In this document: in pieces, positions 1-7,463 of the stretch
How the letters are laid out: the number at the start of each line of letters is the position of its first letter
How positions within the stretch are numbered: the first letter of the stretch is position 1
NCBI GenBank assembly: GCA_021810175.1
Contig: JAJZJJ010000002.1
Location: 1-21,979 of the forward strand
Direction of reading: 5' to 3'
Source of the DNA: Acidobacteriota bacterium
Lineage (GTDB): Bacteria > Acidobacteriota > Terriglobia > Terriglobales > Acidobacteriaceae
DNA: 21,979 nt
Position numbers and translations under genes: made by a program
Notes under the pieces: generated by a model
Database searches by the model: none
Seen by the model: the letters and a program-made list of their open reading frames with translations, nothing else
Told to the model about the DNA's origin: nothing

Positions 1-14
1 CGACAATAGGATGA

Positions 15-1109
15 ATGGAATTCGTTGATCTCCAGGCGCAGTACCGCCGTCTCCGCCCACGCATCGACGCTCGCATGCAGGCGGTCCTCGACCATGGCCG
101 TTTTATCCTCGGCCCGGAAGTGCAGGAGCTGGAGTCCGCGCTCGCTCACCGCATCGGAGCTCGCCACGCCATTGCCTGCTCCAGCGGAACCGACGCGCTG
201 CTGCTCGGCCTGATGGCGCTCGGCATCGGCCCCGGCGACGAAGTGCTCACGACTCCCTTCACCTTCTTTGCCACGGGCGAAATGATCACGCTGCTCGGCG
301 CCCGGCCCGTCTTCGCCGACATCGACCCGATCACCTACAACCTGGACGCCGCGCACCTGGAATCGGCCATTACGCCGCGCACCAAAGCCATCCTTCCCGT
401 GAGCCTCTACGGTCAGCCGGCGGAGATGGACGCCATCAACGCCATTGCCGCGCGCCACCATCTGCCGGTGCTCGAAGACGCCGCACAGAGTTTCGGCGCT
501 CTGTACCGCAGCCGCCACTCCGGCAATCTGAGCACCCTGGGCTGCACCAGCTTTTTTCCGTCGAAACCGCTGGGCGGCTACGGCGACGGCGGTGCCTGCT
601 TCACCAACGACGATGGCCTCGCCCAGGCGATGCTGGAGTTGCGCAATCATGGACAGTCGGGCCGCTACCTCCATACCCGCATTGGCATCAACGGCCGGCT
701 GGATACGCTGCAGGCGGCTATTCTCCTCGCCAAGCTGGAGATCTTCGACGAAGAAATCACCGCCCGCAACGAGGCGGCCGACCGCTACACGGCTCTCCTG
801 CAGTCGGCTGTGCATACGCCGCAGGTTCTTCCCGGCCGCACCAGCGTGTGGGCTCAATACACGGTCGAGGTGGATGATCGGCTCGCCGTCGAGCAGGCTC
901 TCCGCCACGAAGGCATTCCCACCGCGGTTCACTACCCGCGTCCGCTGCATCTACAGCCCGTCTACACCGGGCTCGGCCTGGGGCCAGGCAGCTTCCCTGT
1001 TGCCGAGCGCGCCGCGGAACGCGTCCTGAGCCTGCCGATGCACCCGTACCTGAGGCCGGCGCAGATCGAGAGCGTCTGCCATGCCCTCCATATCGCTGCG
1101 GGAGCCTGA
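15..1109 (+). CDS. DegT/DnrJ/EryC1/StrS-family PLP-dependent sugar aminotransferase
   Basis: Predicted cytosolic aminotransferase that puts an amino group on a nucleotide-linked keto-sugar, as in O-antigen or other surface-glycan synthesis. The 364 residues match the usual family length and the protein looks complete. Visible family marks are the N-terminal VDLQAQY, the SSGTDAL cofactor-phosphate loop near residues 56-62, LEDAAQSFGA at 153-162 with the pyridine-binding aspartate (D155), and FPSKPLGGYGDGG at 181-193 with the Schiff-base lysine K184. The ATG at 15 is chosen because the ATG at 11 runs into a stop after five codons. An upstream gene could end at the TAG (7-9) or the TGA (12-14), so this may be the last gene of an operon entering from the left. 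The exact sugar substrate cannot be read from sequence. Its role looks biosynthetic and separate from the catabolic genes to the right. Confidence 0.9.
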   Translation: MEFVDLQAQYRRLRPRIDARMQAVLDHGRFILGPEVQELESALAHRIGARHAIACSSGTDALLLGLMALGIGPGDEVLTTPFTFFATGEMITLLGARPVFADIDPITYNLDAAHLESAITPRTKAILPVSLYGQPAEMDAINAIAARHHLPVLEDAAQSFGALYRSRHSGNLSTLGCTSFFPSKPLGGYGDGGACFTNDDGLAQAMLELRNHGQSGRYLHTRIGINGRLDTLQAAILLAKLEIFDEEITARNEAADRYTALLQSAVHTPQVLPGRTSVWAQYTVEVDDRLAVEQALRHEGIPTAVHYPRPLHLQPVYTGLGLGPGSFPVAERAAERVLSLPMHPYLRPAQIESVCHALHIAAGA

Positions 1110-1518
1110 TGAATCTGCCCGAATAACAGCGGGGCAAAGATTTCGTTGACAGGACGGCGCGCACCCCGCACAATGACCTCAATTGACAGGCTTCTGCAGG
1201 GTCGCTGCCGCACCGGCAGCCCGGCAGCGGTCTGCCAGGAAGCTGCCCGTGATGCCCGAGCCAGTATCGAGCACGAGCTATTCCGCAGCACCGCGGGGCC
1301 TCAGGTTCCGTCGGCAGTTTGCCACGTATCCCACTCCGGCCCGCCATTCTTCCCCCACCATCAAAGGGTGCATACAGCCGCTGGCTCCCCAGCCGGCGAT
1401 CTTTCCTGCCGCACAACACAGGAGGTTTGCCAAAGCGAAGCTTTTTTATCCGCGCGAACAGCTCCCGGCAGAGCCATGCCGGACGAAACCAGCACAAGCA
1501 AAACCCAGGAGGTAAGGT
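1110..1518. other. Gene-free stretch with a possible promoter and a GC hairpin
   Basis: No convincing gene is seen in these 409 bases. A candidate sigma70-like promoter has TTGACA at 1146-1151, a 17-bp spacer and a weak CACAAT at 1169-1174. A second TTGACA at 1183-1188 has no good -10 partner. A GC-rich hairpin has arms CGCTGCCG (1203-1210) and CGGCAGCG (1222-1229) but no T tract. If the first promoter drives the small gene at 1519, its leader would be over 300 nt long. Confidence 0.35.
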
Positions 1519-1782
1519 ATGCAGGAAGAACTTCAAACACTGGACGAGTGGATACCCGAACAGATGGAACCAGGAACCCTCTTCGTGCTGGAAAACGCGG
1601 CGCCGATGGGCGACGCGCGCAATCCCTTCGTCGCCGTCCTGGCCTGCCCTCGCTGCGGCGCCCTGGGTTTAATTACCCGCGCCCAGTTTTATGGGCTTGA
1701 GTCGATGATCTGCGGCGCCGATAACTGCTCCGCGGAATACTACCTGCACGGTGAGGAGATCGAATATCGCCAGCCTCACTGA
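1519..1782 (+). CDS. Small four-cysteine (zinc-ribbon-like) protein of unknown function
   Basis: An 87-residue acidic protein that I cannot assign to a named family. It has a CPRCG knuckle (C43, C46) and a second pair in CGADNC (C65, C70), spaced like a small zinc ribbon, with an acidic N-terminus rich in Glu and Asp. It is accepted as real because of a strong Shine-Dalgarno (AGGAGG about 7 nt before the ATG) and an intrinsic terminator just downstream. There is no signal peptide or membrane segment, so it is probably cytosolic. It stands alone, with a 409-bp gap before it and an oppositely oriented gene after it. The metal-binding idea rests only on the cysteine spacing. Confidence 0.7.
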   Translation: MQEELQTLDEWIPEQMEPGTLFVLENAAPMGDARNPFVAVLACPRCGALGLITRAQFYGLESMICGADNCSAEYYLHGEEIEYRQPH

Positions 1783-1802
1783 TCCCCGAGGCAATTACGC
1801 TC

Positions 1803-1834
1803 AGGCGTGCCGACTTCCGCCGGCACGCCTTTTT
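1803..1834 (+). terminator. Intrinsic terminator after the four-cysteine gene
   Basis: A perfect 10-bp stem (AGGCGTGCCG at 1803-1812 with CGGCACGCCT at 1821-1830), an 8-nt loop, and a run of five T (1830-1834). It lies 21 bp after the stop of the small gene and between two convergent genes. The T run is on the plus-strand side only. Confidence 0.85.
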
Positions 1835-1863
1835 CGCACCTGTCCGGAGAGCGCGAAAGACCG

Positions 1864-3075
1864 TCATGAAGGCGCGGACCTATGCAAGTCGCTTCCCTCG
1901 CGCAGGAAGCTGCCTACCCCACAGGCGCGAACCATTGAAACCGCCCCTCCGGCTCCATCGTGCAGGTAGAGCTCATCTTGCGTCAGCGCGATCTCTGTAA
2001 TAAAGCTCGCGTCGCGAGGCAGGCGTGCCAGAAACATCACGTAAGTTGCACCGATCTCACCTCCCGCGGGCACGCGCGCCATGGTGGGCGTGGCAAAGAT
2101 CTGGCCGCGCCGCAGCATCTCCTCGCGGCCCACCGGCAATGGGCTCACGCCGAACTCCATCGCGCAGACCTGCTCCCGGGCCTGCCAGGGCATGGCGGAG
2201 CGGGCGCGGTTTTCTTCCCATAGAGTGACCCACGGAAAGCGGCTCCGCGAAAAGACGTAGCCGAATGCCAGCTTGTGCCGGAGATTTGAGGCACAAACAA
2301 ATCCATGGGCCAGCCCTGGATTCAGCTGAACGCCGGCCACCAGCCCGGTTCCTGGCTTGTGCAACGGCATCCTCAGGTCGATTGGGGCGTCATCCGCGCC
2401 CGGCGCCACGGGCCAGTCGAACTCAGCGGCCGCGGCCAGCAGTTCGTGCCCTTCATAGCCACTGGAATCGGTGATTCCTCTTCGGCCCGGAAGGCTCAGC
2501 AGGCAGGCTCCCGTTTCGGCAAAAGGAGGCGCGAGCGCCACGTGCTGCTGCCACTGGAGGAATCGATCGACATCCAGCCGGTTGCGGATCCTCTCAGAAA
2601 TGCAGACCACCGATTCGCCGGTACGCAGCGACACGGTCCGGGCAAACTCGAGTCCGGACTGAGGAAGCTCGACCGTGAAGTTCCACTCCGCGTGTTCAGG
2701 ATTGCCTGCGGCTGCGGCCTCCCATCGCCGAATTCCGGCCTCGCCGTGCAGCACAACGCCCGCCTGCGCCTCTTCCGCGGAGGGCATGCCGAAGCTGCCG
2801 AGGCAAAGGCTGTGCCCGGCAATCGCGCTCAGCAGCTTCCCCGTCACCCGCGGCCCATATGCTGCTTCGTCGCGCGGCTCCCAGGAGCACACCGGATCGC
2901 GCGATTCCCATTGCGGTATCCAGAAAGGATTCATCGGTGCGGCGTCATGAAAATGCAGATCGACGATCTGTCCTCCGCCGCTCAGGTGCGTCAGTTCAAC
3001 CTGGTCGTTGGCCAGCACGCAGGCTTCGCGTCCGCGCCACCGTGTACGACGAGCTTCCACACCAGACCGGCTCAT
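1864..3075 (-). CDS. Aldose-1-epimerase (mutarotase)-superfamily protein
   Basis: A 403-residue protein resembling the galactose-mutarotase-like beta-sandwich superfamily, whose members interconvert sugar anomers or bind sugars. Sequence support is a beta-rich pattern, a VVLHGEA segment near residues 107-113 that looks like the HG active-site motif, and NPFWIPQWES near 49-58. Overall similarity is modest, so the exact activity is uncertain. The start is placed at the ATG at 3075, with GAGG about 8-10 nt upstream. The same frame extends to a TTG at 3189, but that stretch is Arg-rich and lacks a ribosome site. No signal peptide is seen, so it is likely cytosolic. It is divergent from the lactonase-uxuA-SDR run and shares a 255-bp intergenic region with it. 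This suggests co-control and a role supplying the right anomer of the same sugar. Confidence 0.7.
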   Translation of the reverse strand: MSRSGVEARRTRWRGREACVLANDQVELTHLSGGGQIVDLHFHDAAPMNPFWIPQWESRDPVCSWEPRDEAAYGPRVTGKLLSAIAGHSLCLGSFGMPSAEEAQAGVVLHGEAGIRRWEAAAAGNPEHAEWNFTVELPQSGLEFARTVSLRTGESVVCISERIRNRLDVDRFLQWQQHVALAPPFAETGACLLSLPGRRGITDSSGYEGHELLAAAAEFDWPVAPGADDAPIDLRMPLHKPGTGLVAGVQLNPGLAHGFVCASNLRHKLAFGYVFSRSRFPWVTLWEENRARSAMPWQAREQVCAMEFGVSPLPVGREEMLRRGQIFATPTMARVPAGGEIGATYVMFLARLPRDASFITEIALTQDELYLHDGAGGAVSMVRACGVGSFLREGSDLHRSAPS

Positions 3076-3173
3076 GCCACCGGCCTCACCGCGCCTCGAC
3101 GGGTCGCGGTCACCAGCGCTACGGAATTCCGCAACCGCATTGGCGGACCTCCTGTGCAGCAGCGTAGCAGCGC

Positions 3174-3198
3174 GATGTTCGTATTTCAATCAAACGAT
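3174..3198. promoter_or_regulatory. Operator-like motif between mutarotase and lactonase genes
   Basis: GATGTTCGTATTTC at 3174-3187 is followed by CAAACGAT at 3191-3198. The ATGTTCG core equals a half-site of the E. coli GlpR consensus (WATKYTCG, DeoR family) apart from the first base. Nearly the same string appears at 14377-14389 and 16867-16880, in front of other genes of the locus. It lies in the divergent intergenic region between the mutarotase-like gene and the lactonase operon. Binding by the DeoR-family protein encoded at 15974 is inferred. Confidence 0.4.
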
Positions 3199-3270
3199 CA
3201 TCATTCATGGACCCTGTAAGGCATTTCGCAATTGATGACAATGTCTATCTGCATTATTCGATCATCCGCC

Positions 3271-3299
3271 TTGACATTCCCGCTCTGGAATCGTATACG
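3271..3299 (+). promoter_or_regulatory. Sigma70-type promoter for the lactonase-uxuA-SDR operon
   Basis: TTGACA (perfect -35) at 3271-3276, a 17-bp spacer, and TATACG at 3294-3299 as the -10. It sits 31 bp before the lactonase ATG at 3331. It is the best promoter match seen in the window. Confidence 0.65.
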
Positions 3300-3330
3300 G
3301 GGAATTGGCTGCTGCCTCCTCATTCCATTC

Positions 3331-4266
3331 ATGAAAACCCAAATTGAAATCGTAGCTGACGACGGCAATCTTTGCGGCGAGGGTCCCCTGTGGGACGCAA
3401 CTGAGCAGGCGCTCTACTGGACGGATATCACAGGTCACCGCTTCTTCCGCTATCTGTGGCGGGAACGGCGACGTGAGGTTCTGAGCGACGGCTTCGAGGT
3501 CGGCGGTTTCTGCCGCCAGCAGAGCGGCGGTTTCGTGGTGACCGGCAACCAGGGTATCTGGCTGTGGTCGCCCGGCGAGCCGCCTGCGCTGCTGGCCCGG
3601 CAGGCGGAAGGCCAGGAGTGCGTCATGAACGACTGCGCGGCCGACCGGTGCGGCCGTGTCTACTCGGGCTCCTGGCATCTGGACGAAGACGGCCGTTCCG
3701 CACCCAGCTTTCTCTTTTGCGTCGATACCGATGGCTCCGTCCGCATTGTGGATGAGGATGTTTGTTTTTCCAACGGTCTCGCCTTCTCTCCAGCCGGTGA
3801 CACGCTGTACTTTTCCGACACCGTGGCGCGCTGCATTTATGCCTATGACTGGCGCGCGACGGACGGCACGCTGAGCCGGCGCCGCGTTTTTGCATACATC
3901 GACCGCGCCGAGGGAATTCCCGACGGGCTCGCAGTCGACGCCGACGGGTTCCTCTGGTGCGCGCACTGGTTCGGAGGCTGTGTCACCCGTTACGATCCCG
4001 ATGGGCGGCGCGAGCGCCGCATTGATCTGCCGGCGGCGCAGACCTCGTCGCTCTGTTTCGGAGGACCCGATCTGGACGAGATTTACGTCACCTCTGCCGC
4101 CCGAAGCAACGCCGAAGTCCTGGCCCCGGAGGGCTACGATCCGCGAAGCATATTTCTCGGCGGCCCTCTCTATCGTCTGCGCGCCGGAATACGCGGCATG
4201 CTGAAGCATCGTTCGCGGATCGCGCCACCCGGTTCGGGGCCGCAGGCCGCTGGGAGGGAATCATGA
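3331..4266 (+). CDS. SMP-30/gluconolactonase/LRE-family sugar lactonase
   Basis: A 311-residue six-bladed propeller lactonase of the regucalcin type, which opens aldonolactones to the free acid using a divalent metal in the cytosol. Family marks are GEGPLWD (metal-binding E17), VMNDCAADRCGRVYSGS with N100, FSNGLAFSPAGDTLYFSDT with N148, and IPDGLAVDADGFLWCAHW with D198. These are the expected metal ligands and all are present. The ATG at 3331 is chosen because homology starts there and the promoter at 3271-3299 lies between it and the earlier in-frame ATG near 3232. No strong ribosome site is visible. Its stop overlaps the uxuA start by 4 bp (ATGA), so the two are probably translationally coupled. 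Next to a mannonate dehydratase, the likely substrate is mannono-lactone, but gluconate- or galactonate-type lactones cannot be excluded. Confidence 0.85.
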   Translation: MKTQIEIVADDGNLCGEGPLWDATEQALYWTDITGHRFFRYLWRERRREVLSDGFEVGGFCRQQSGGFVVTGNQGIWLWSPGEPPALLARQAEGQECVMNDCAADRCGRVYSGSWHLDEDGRSAPSFLFCVDTDGSVRIVDEDVCFSNGLAFSPAGDTLYFSDTVARCIYAYDWRATDGTLSRRRVFAYIDRAEGIPDGLAVDADGFLWCAHWFGGCVTRYDPDGRRERRIDLPAAQTSSLCFGGPDLDEIYVTSAARSNAEVLAPEGYDPRSIFLGGPLYRLRAGIRGMLKHRSRIAPPGSGPQAAGRES

Positions 4267-5525
4267 AGGAAACCTGGCGCTGGTTTGGTCCGGAGGATCC
4301 GGTCCCTTTGCACTACGCTGCCCAGGCCGGCGCCACGGGGATCGTCTCGGCGCTGCACCACCTGTATCGTGGAGAAGCATGGCCGCTCGAAGAGGTGTGC
4401 AGACGCAGAGATGCGATCGCCGCCGCCGGCCTGGACTGGTCCGTGGTGGAAAGCATCCCCATGCACAATTCCATCAAGCTGCGCAGCGGAGCCTGGCGTC
4501 AATACACCGGCTGGTGGATCGATTCCATGGCCGCCATTGCCCGCGCCGGAATCAGAGTCATCTGTTACAACTTCATGCCGGTGGTGGACTGGGTTCGCAC
4601 GGACATCGCATGGCGGCTTCCTTCCACCGGCTTTGCCGTGCGCTTCGATGCCCTCGATTTTGCCGCCTACGATTTGTTCATCCTCCGGCGCCGGGATGCC
4701 GAAGCTGACTACTCTTCCGATCGCCTGACCGCCGCGCGCGATCGCTTCAACCAGATGACGCCCGCGTTCATTGACCGGCTGGAACGCACGCTGATTGCCG
4801 GCCTCTCCGCTTCGGAATCCTCTTATGACCGCGAGTCCATGCGCACTGCCATCGCGCAGTACGACGGCATGACGGCCGACGACCTGCGCTCGAATCTGAT
4901 CGCCTTCCTTCGCGAGGTGACCCCTGTGGCCGAGGAACTGGGCATTCGGCTGGCCATTCACCCCGACGATCCTCCGTGGCCGCTCTATGGACTGCCGCGG
5001 ATTGTCTCGACCGGCGACGACCTGCGCCGTATCCTGGCCGGATACGATTCGCCTGCCAGCGGCCTCACGTTCTGCGTCGGCTCGCTGGGTTCCCGCGCCG
5101 ACAACGACCTGCTCGCCATGGTTCGTGAATTCGGCTCGCGCATTCACTTTGTCCACCTTCGCCAGGTGCGCCGTGAAGACGATGGCTCCTTCCACGAATC
5201 CGAACATCTCTCCGGCAGTTCCGATATGATCGGCGTCATCCGCGCGGTACTCGAAGAAGAATGCAGCCGCGCCGCGCATAGTCGGTCGGACTGGGAGATT
5301 CCCATGCGCCCGGATCACGGCCACCAGCTCGGCGACGACATTGGCAAGCCCGGCAATGCCAGCTACTCGTTTGTGGGACGCCTGAAGGGACTGGCCGAAT
5401 TGCGCGGGGCCATTCGCGGCCTGCAGTATGCCGTGCCGCAACTGAACCCGCAGCCCGCCTCGTCATCGGCGCCTGCAGAAGGCGGAACACCATGTATGAA
5501 TTTGAAGGAAAAGCCGCTCTCGTAA
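4263..5525 (+). CDS. uxuA: Mannonate dehydratase (EC 4.2.1.8)
   Basis: Converts D-mannonate to 2-keto-3-deoxy-D-gluconate (KDG) in the cytosol, using a divalent metal. The start MKETWRWFGPEDPV and the ALHHL at 30-34 are typical of UxuA. Active-site motifs are intact: HPDDPP at 233-238, FCVGSLG at 270-276 (metal-ligand C271), HFVHLR at 295-300 (H298) and RPDHGHQ at 349-355. The ribosome site GGAGG lies about 5 nt before the ATG. The 4-bp overlap with the lactonase and the 34-bp overlap with the following SDR gene mark a coupled operon. The last 20 or so residues, rich in Pro, Ser and Ala, look like a tail outside the fold that reads into the next gene. KDG kinase and KDPG aldolase are not in this window, so the product must be used by enzymes encoded elsewhere. 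Confidence 0.92.
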   Translation: MKETWRWFGPEDPVPLHYAAQAGATGIVSALHHLYRGEAWPLEEVCRRRDAIAAAGLDWSVVESIPMHNSIKLRSGAWRQYTGWWIDSMAAIARAGIRVICYNFMPVVDWVRTDIAWRLPSTGFAVRFDALDFAAYDLFILRRRDAEADYSSDRLTAARDRFNQMTPAFIDRLERTLIAGLSASESSYDRESMRTAIAQYDGMTADDLRSNLIAFLREVTPVAEELGIRLAIHPDDPPWPLYGLPRIVSTGDDLRRILAGYDSPASGLTFCVGSLGSRADNDLLAMVREFGSRIHFVHLRQVRREDDGSFHESEHLSGSSDMIGVIRAVLEEECSRAAHSRSDWEIPMRPDHGHQLGDDIGKPGNASYSFVGRLKGLAELRGAIRGLQYAVPQLNPQPASSSAPAEGGTPCMNLKEKPLS

Positions 5526-6274
5526 CCGGCACCACTGGCATCGGCCGGGCTATTGCCCTGCGCCTTGCCGAAGGCGGAGCCCGCGTTCTCGCCGGCGGCA
5601 TCGACGACGCAGCCAATCGCGAGCTCTCCGGCGATGCGCAGCGGGGCGGCCTTGCCGTGCGCGCCGAACACACCGATGTCTCCGACCCCCAGTCCGTTGC
5701 GAGGCTGGTTGAGTCGGCCGTTCGCCACCTCGGCGGCATCGACATCCTCGTCTGCGCCGCCGCTGTTCACCCCTTTGGAACCGTCCTTGAAACCGAGCCG
5801 GAAACCTGGAACCGCTGCATGGCGGTCAATGTGGGCGGCGTGTATCTTCTTGCCCGCGCCGTGATTCCGGAGATGCGCAGGCGAGGCGGAGGCGCCATCG
5901 TCAATCTCGCCTCCGTGCAGGGCTATGCCTGCCAGGCCGGCGTCGCCGCGTATGTCGCCTCCAAAGGAGCCATTCACAGCTTCACCCGCGCCCTCGCTCT
6001 TGAACATGCCGCGGATCGCATTCGAGTAAACTCCGTCAGCCCCGGCTCCGTGAACACGCCCATGCTGGCGCGCTCCGCCGAGCACTTTTCTCCGGGCGCC
6101 CCGGTGGAAGTGACGTTTTCACGCTTCGGCGCAGCCCACCCGCTCGGACGCATCGCCACCCCGGAGGAAGTTGCGGAAGTCGCGGCCTTTCTGGCTTCAG
6201 AGAAGGCGGCCTTCTGCACGGGCAGCGATTTTGTCGTCGATGGAGGCCTGCTGGCCGGGCTGGGCGTCCGCTGA
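5492..6274 (+). CDS. SDR-family NAD(P)-dependent sugar dehydrogenase
   Basis: A 260-residue classical short-chain dehydrogenase. Visible parts are the cofactor loop VTGTTGIG (11-18), D62 in TDVSD, an NVGG motif at 113-116, the catalytic serine S141, YVASK with Y154 and K158, and the C-terminal VVDGGL. The start ATG at 5492 follows AAGG/GGCGGA and overlaps uxuA by 34 bp, so it belongs to the lactonase-uxuA operon. Two roles fit. One is an aldose (mannose) dehydrogenase making the lactone for the SMP-30 enzyme. The other is an SDR-type fructuronate reductase making mannonate, as annotated for the SDR UxuB of Bacillus. The lactonase beside it and the absence of a uronate isomerase here favour the first. 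The glycine-rich loop is one residue shorter than the usual TGxxxGxG, and the NNAG motif is replaced by CAAA (88-91). Confidence 0.85.
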   Translation: MYEFEGKAALVTGTTGIGRAIALRLAEGGARVLAGGIDDAANRELSGDAQRGGLAVRAEHTDVSDPQSVARLVESAVRHLGGIDILVCAAAVHPFGTVLETEPETWNRCMAVNVGGVYLLARAVIPEMRRRGGGAIVNLASVQGYACQAGVAAYVASKGAIHSFTRALALEHAADRIRVNSVSPGSVNTPMLARSAEHFSPGAPVEVTFSRFGAAHPLGRIATPEEVAEVAAFLASEKAAFCTGSDFVVDGGLLAGLGVR

Positions 6275-6530
6275 AGCAGTCTCAAAGCACTCCAGACCGG
6301 TCGGCGCGACGGAAATGGCAAGCCGGATCGACGCTGATTACCTCCGATCGATCCGTGCAAACTTTCGTTTGCCGACGAACCAATCGTTTTGATATTCTTT
6401 TTGCGGATAAAGAGTCGCCTGTCTGCCTACAAATGACCCCACCGCCATCCCAGCCGCTGGCGGATTCCCGGGCTTTGTGTACCTCTGGCAGGCACGCTGG
6501 CACTGTGTGCGGCTCCATGGATCGCCTTCG
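6275..6530 (+). promoter_or_regulatory. Regulatory gap before the ROK kinase with repeated CGTTT boxes
   Basis: No gene and no clear terminator is seen in this 256-bp gap. It holds TTTCGTTT at 6363-6370, inverted CGAAC at 6376-6380, and ATCGTTTT at 6383-6390. The two TCGTTT copies are 19 bp apart. An AT-rich block, GATATTCTTTTTGCGG (6391-6406), closely resembles GATGTTTCTTTTTGCCG at 12652-12668 before the TonB receptor. A weak promoter is possible: TTGCCG at 6369-6374, an 18-bp spacer and TATTCT at 6393-6398. It would overlap the repeats, as expected for repression. Confidence 0.4.
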
Positions 6531-7463
6531 ATGAAGATTCTGGCCGTAGACATGGGAGGGACTCACGCCACCTGCGCCGTAGCGGAGGGGAGCCGGATTC
6601 TGGCCCGCGAGTCCATCTCTCTTTCCAGCTCGCTGTCAATGGCAGCCGCACTTTCCGCTATCGAAGGACCGCTTATGCGGCTGGCAAATGCCCACGGCGG
6701 CCAGGCCATCGGTCTCGGGTTCTGCGGCCTCGTCGACTCGCGAAATGCGCGGATCGCTTCCACCAACGGGAAATATTCTGATGGCCCCAATCTCGATCTC
6801 TCCCGCTGGGCCATGAGTCGTTTCGGGCTGCCGCTGCGGGTGGAAAACGACGCTCGTCTCGCTCTGCTGGGCGAATGCTATGCCGGAGCAGCCCAGGGGG
6901 AAACCGACGTGGTCATGTTCACCCTGGGCACCGGCATCGGTGGCGTAGCCATGATGGGAGGCCGTCTGCTGCGCGGTAAGCATGAGCAGGCCGGCGTTCT
7001 TGCGGGTCACGTTCCGGTTACGCTTCACGGCCGCCGCTGTACCTGCGGCGCGGTCGGCTGCGCCGAATCGGAAGCCTCGGGATGGGCGCTGCCACTGGTG
7101 GCGCGCGACTGGCCGGGCTTTGCCTCCAGCGCTCTTGCTTCCGGCCCGATCAATTTTGAGAATCTCTTTGCCTGCGCGGCTTCCGGCGATCCCGTATCGC
7201 GCCAGCTTGTCGACCGCTGCCTGAACGTGTGGGCAGCCGCCGCGGTCGCCGCCATTCACGCATTCGATCCGGAGCTGCTCGTCTATGGCGGCGGCGTGAT
7301 GAAAAGCGCAGACCTCATTCTCCCTTTCCTTGAGGATTACGTCTCCACGAACACCTGGACGCCCTGGGGAAAGGTCCGCGTTCGAGCCGCAGAGCTCGGT
7401 AACGACGCCGCTTTGCTGGGCGTCCTCCCCCTCTTTCAACAGGAGCATCCCTTTGTACGATAG
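6531..7463 (+). CDS. ROK-family sugar kinase
   Basis: A 310-residue cytosolic ROK kinase, predicted to phosphorylate a hexose with ATP. It shows the phosphate-1 loop DMGGTHA (7-13), ENDARLAL at 105-112 with catalytic base D107, the TLGTGIGG loop at 131-138, and the ROK zinc site H160, C170, C172, C177 (CTCGAVGC). The start ATG at 6531 gives the normal ROK N-terminus; an earlier in-frame GTG at 6477 adds only unrelated residues. The 3' end overlaps the phosphomannose isomerase gene by 11 bp, so the products are likely made together. Mannose or fructose is therefore a plausible substrate. The ExGH sugar-contact motif reads LAGH (157-160), losing the usual glutamate, so specificity may be unusual. 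Confidence 0.87.
   Translation: MKILAVDMGGTHATCAVAEGSRILARESISLSSSLSMAAALSAIEGPLMRLANAHGGQAIGLGFCGLVDSRNARIASTNGKYSDGPNLDLSRWAMSRFGLPLRVENDARLALLGECYAGAAQGETDVVMFTLGTGIGGVAMMGGRLLRGKHEQAGVLAGHVPVTLHGRRCTCGAVGCAESEASGWALPLVARDWPGFASSALASGPINFENLFACAASGDPVSRQLVDRCLNVWAAAAVAAIHAFDPELLVYGGGVMKSADLILPFLEDYVSTNTWTPWGKVRVRAAELGNDAALLGVLPLFQQEHPFVR

Noticed and set aside
1203..1229. GC-rich hairpin after the aminotransferase as a terminator
   Set aside because: No T tract follows, and it lies 94 bp past the stop codon; kept only as a structural note.
3076..3189. Longer TTG start for the mutarotase-like gene
   Set aside because: The added residues are Arg-rich with no ribosome site; ATG 3075 has GAGG at good spacing.
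2305..3219. 304-codon plus-strand frame opposite the mutarotase-like gene
   Set aside because: No family motifs or ribosome site; the minus-strand reading has protein-like composition and motifs.
4170..5441. 423-codon open frame on the minus strand
   Set aside because: It lies wholly antisense to uxuA, which has clear family motifs. Long antisense frames are common in GC-rich DNA.
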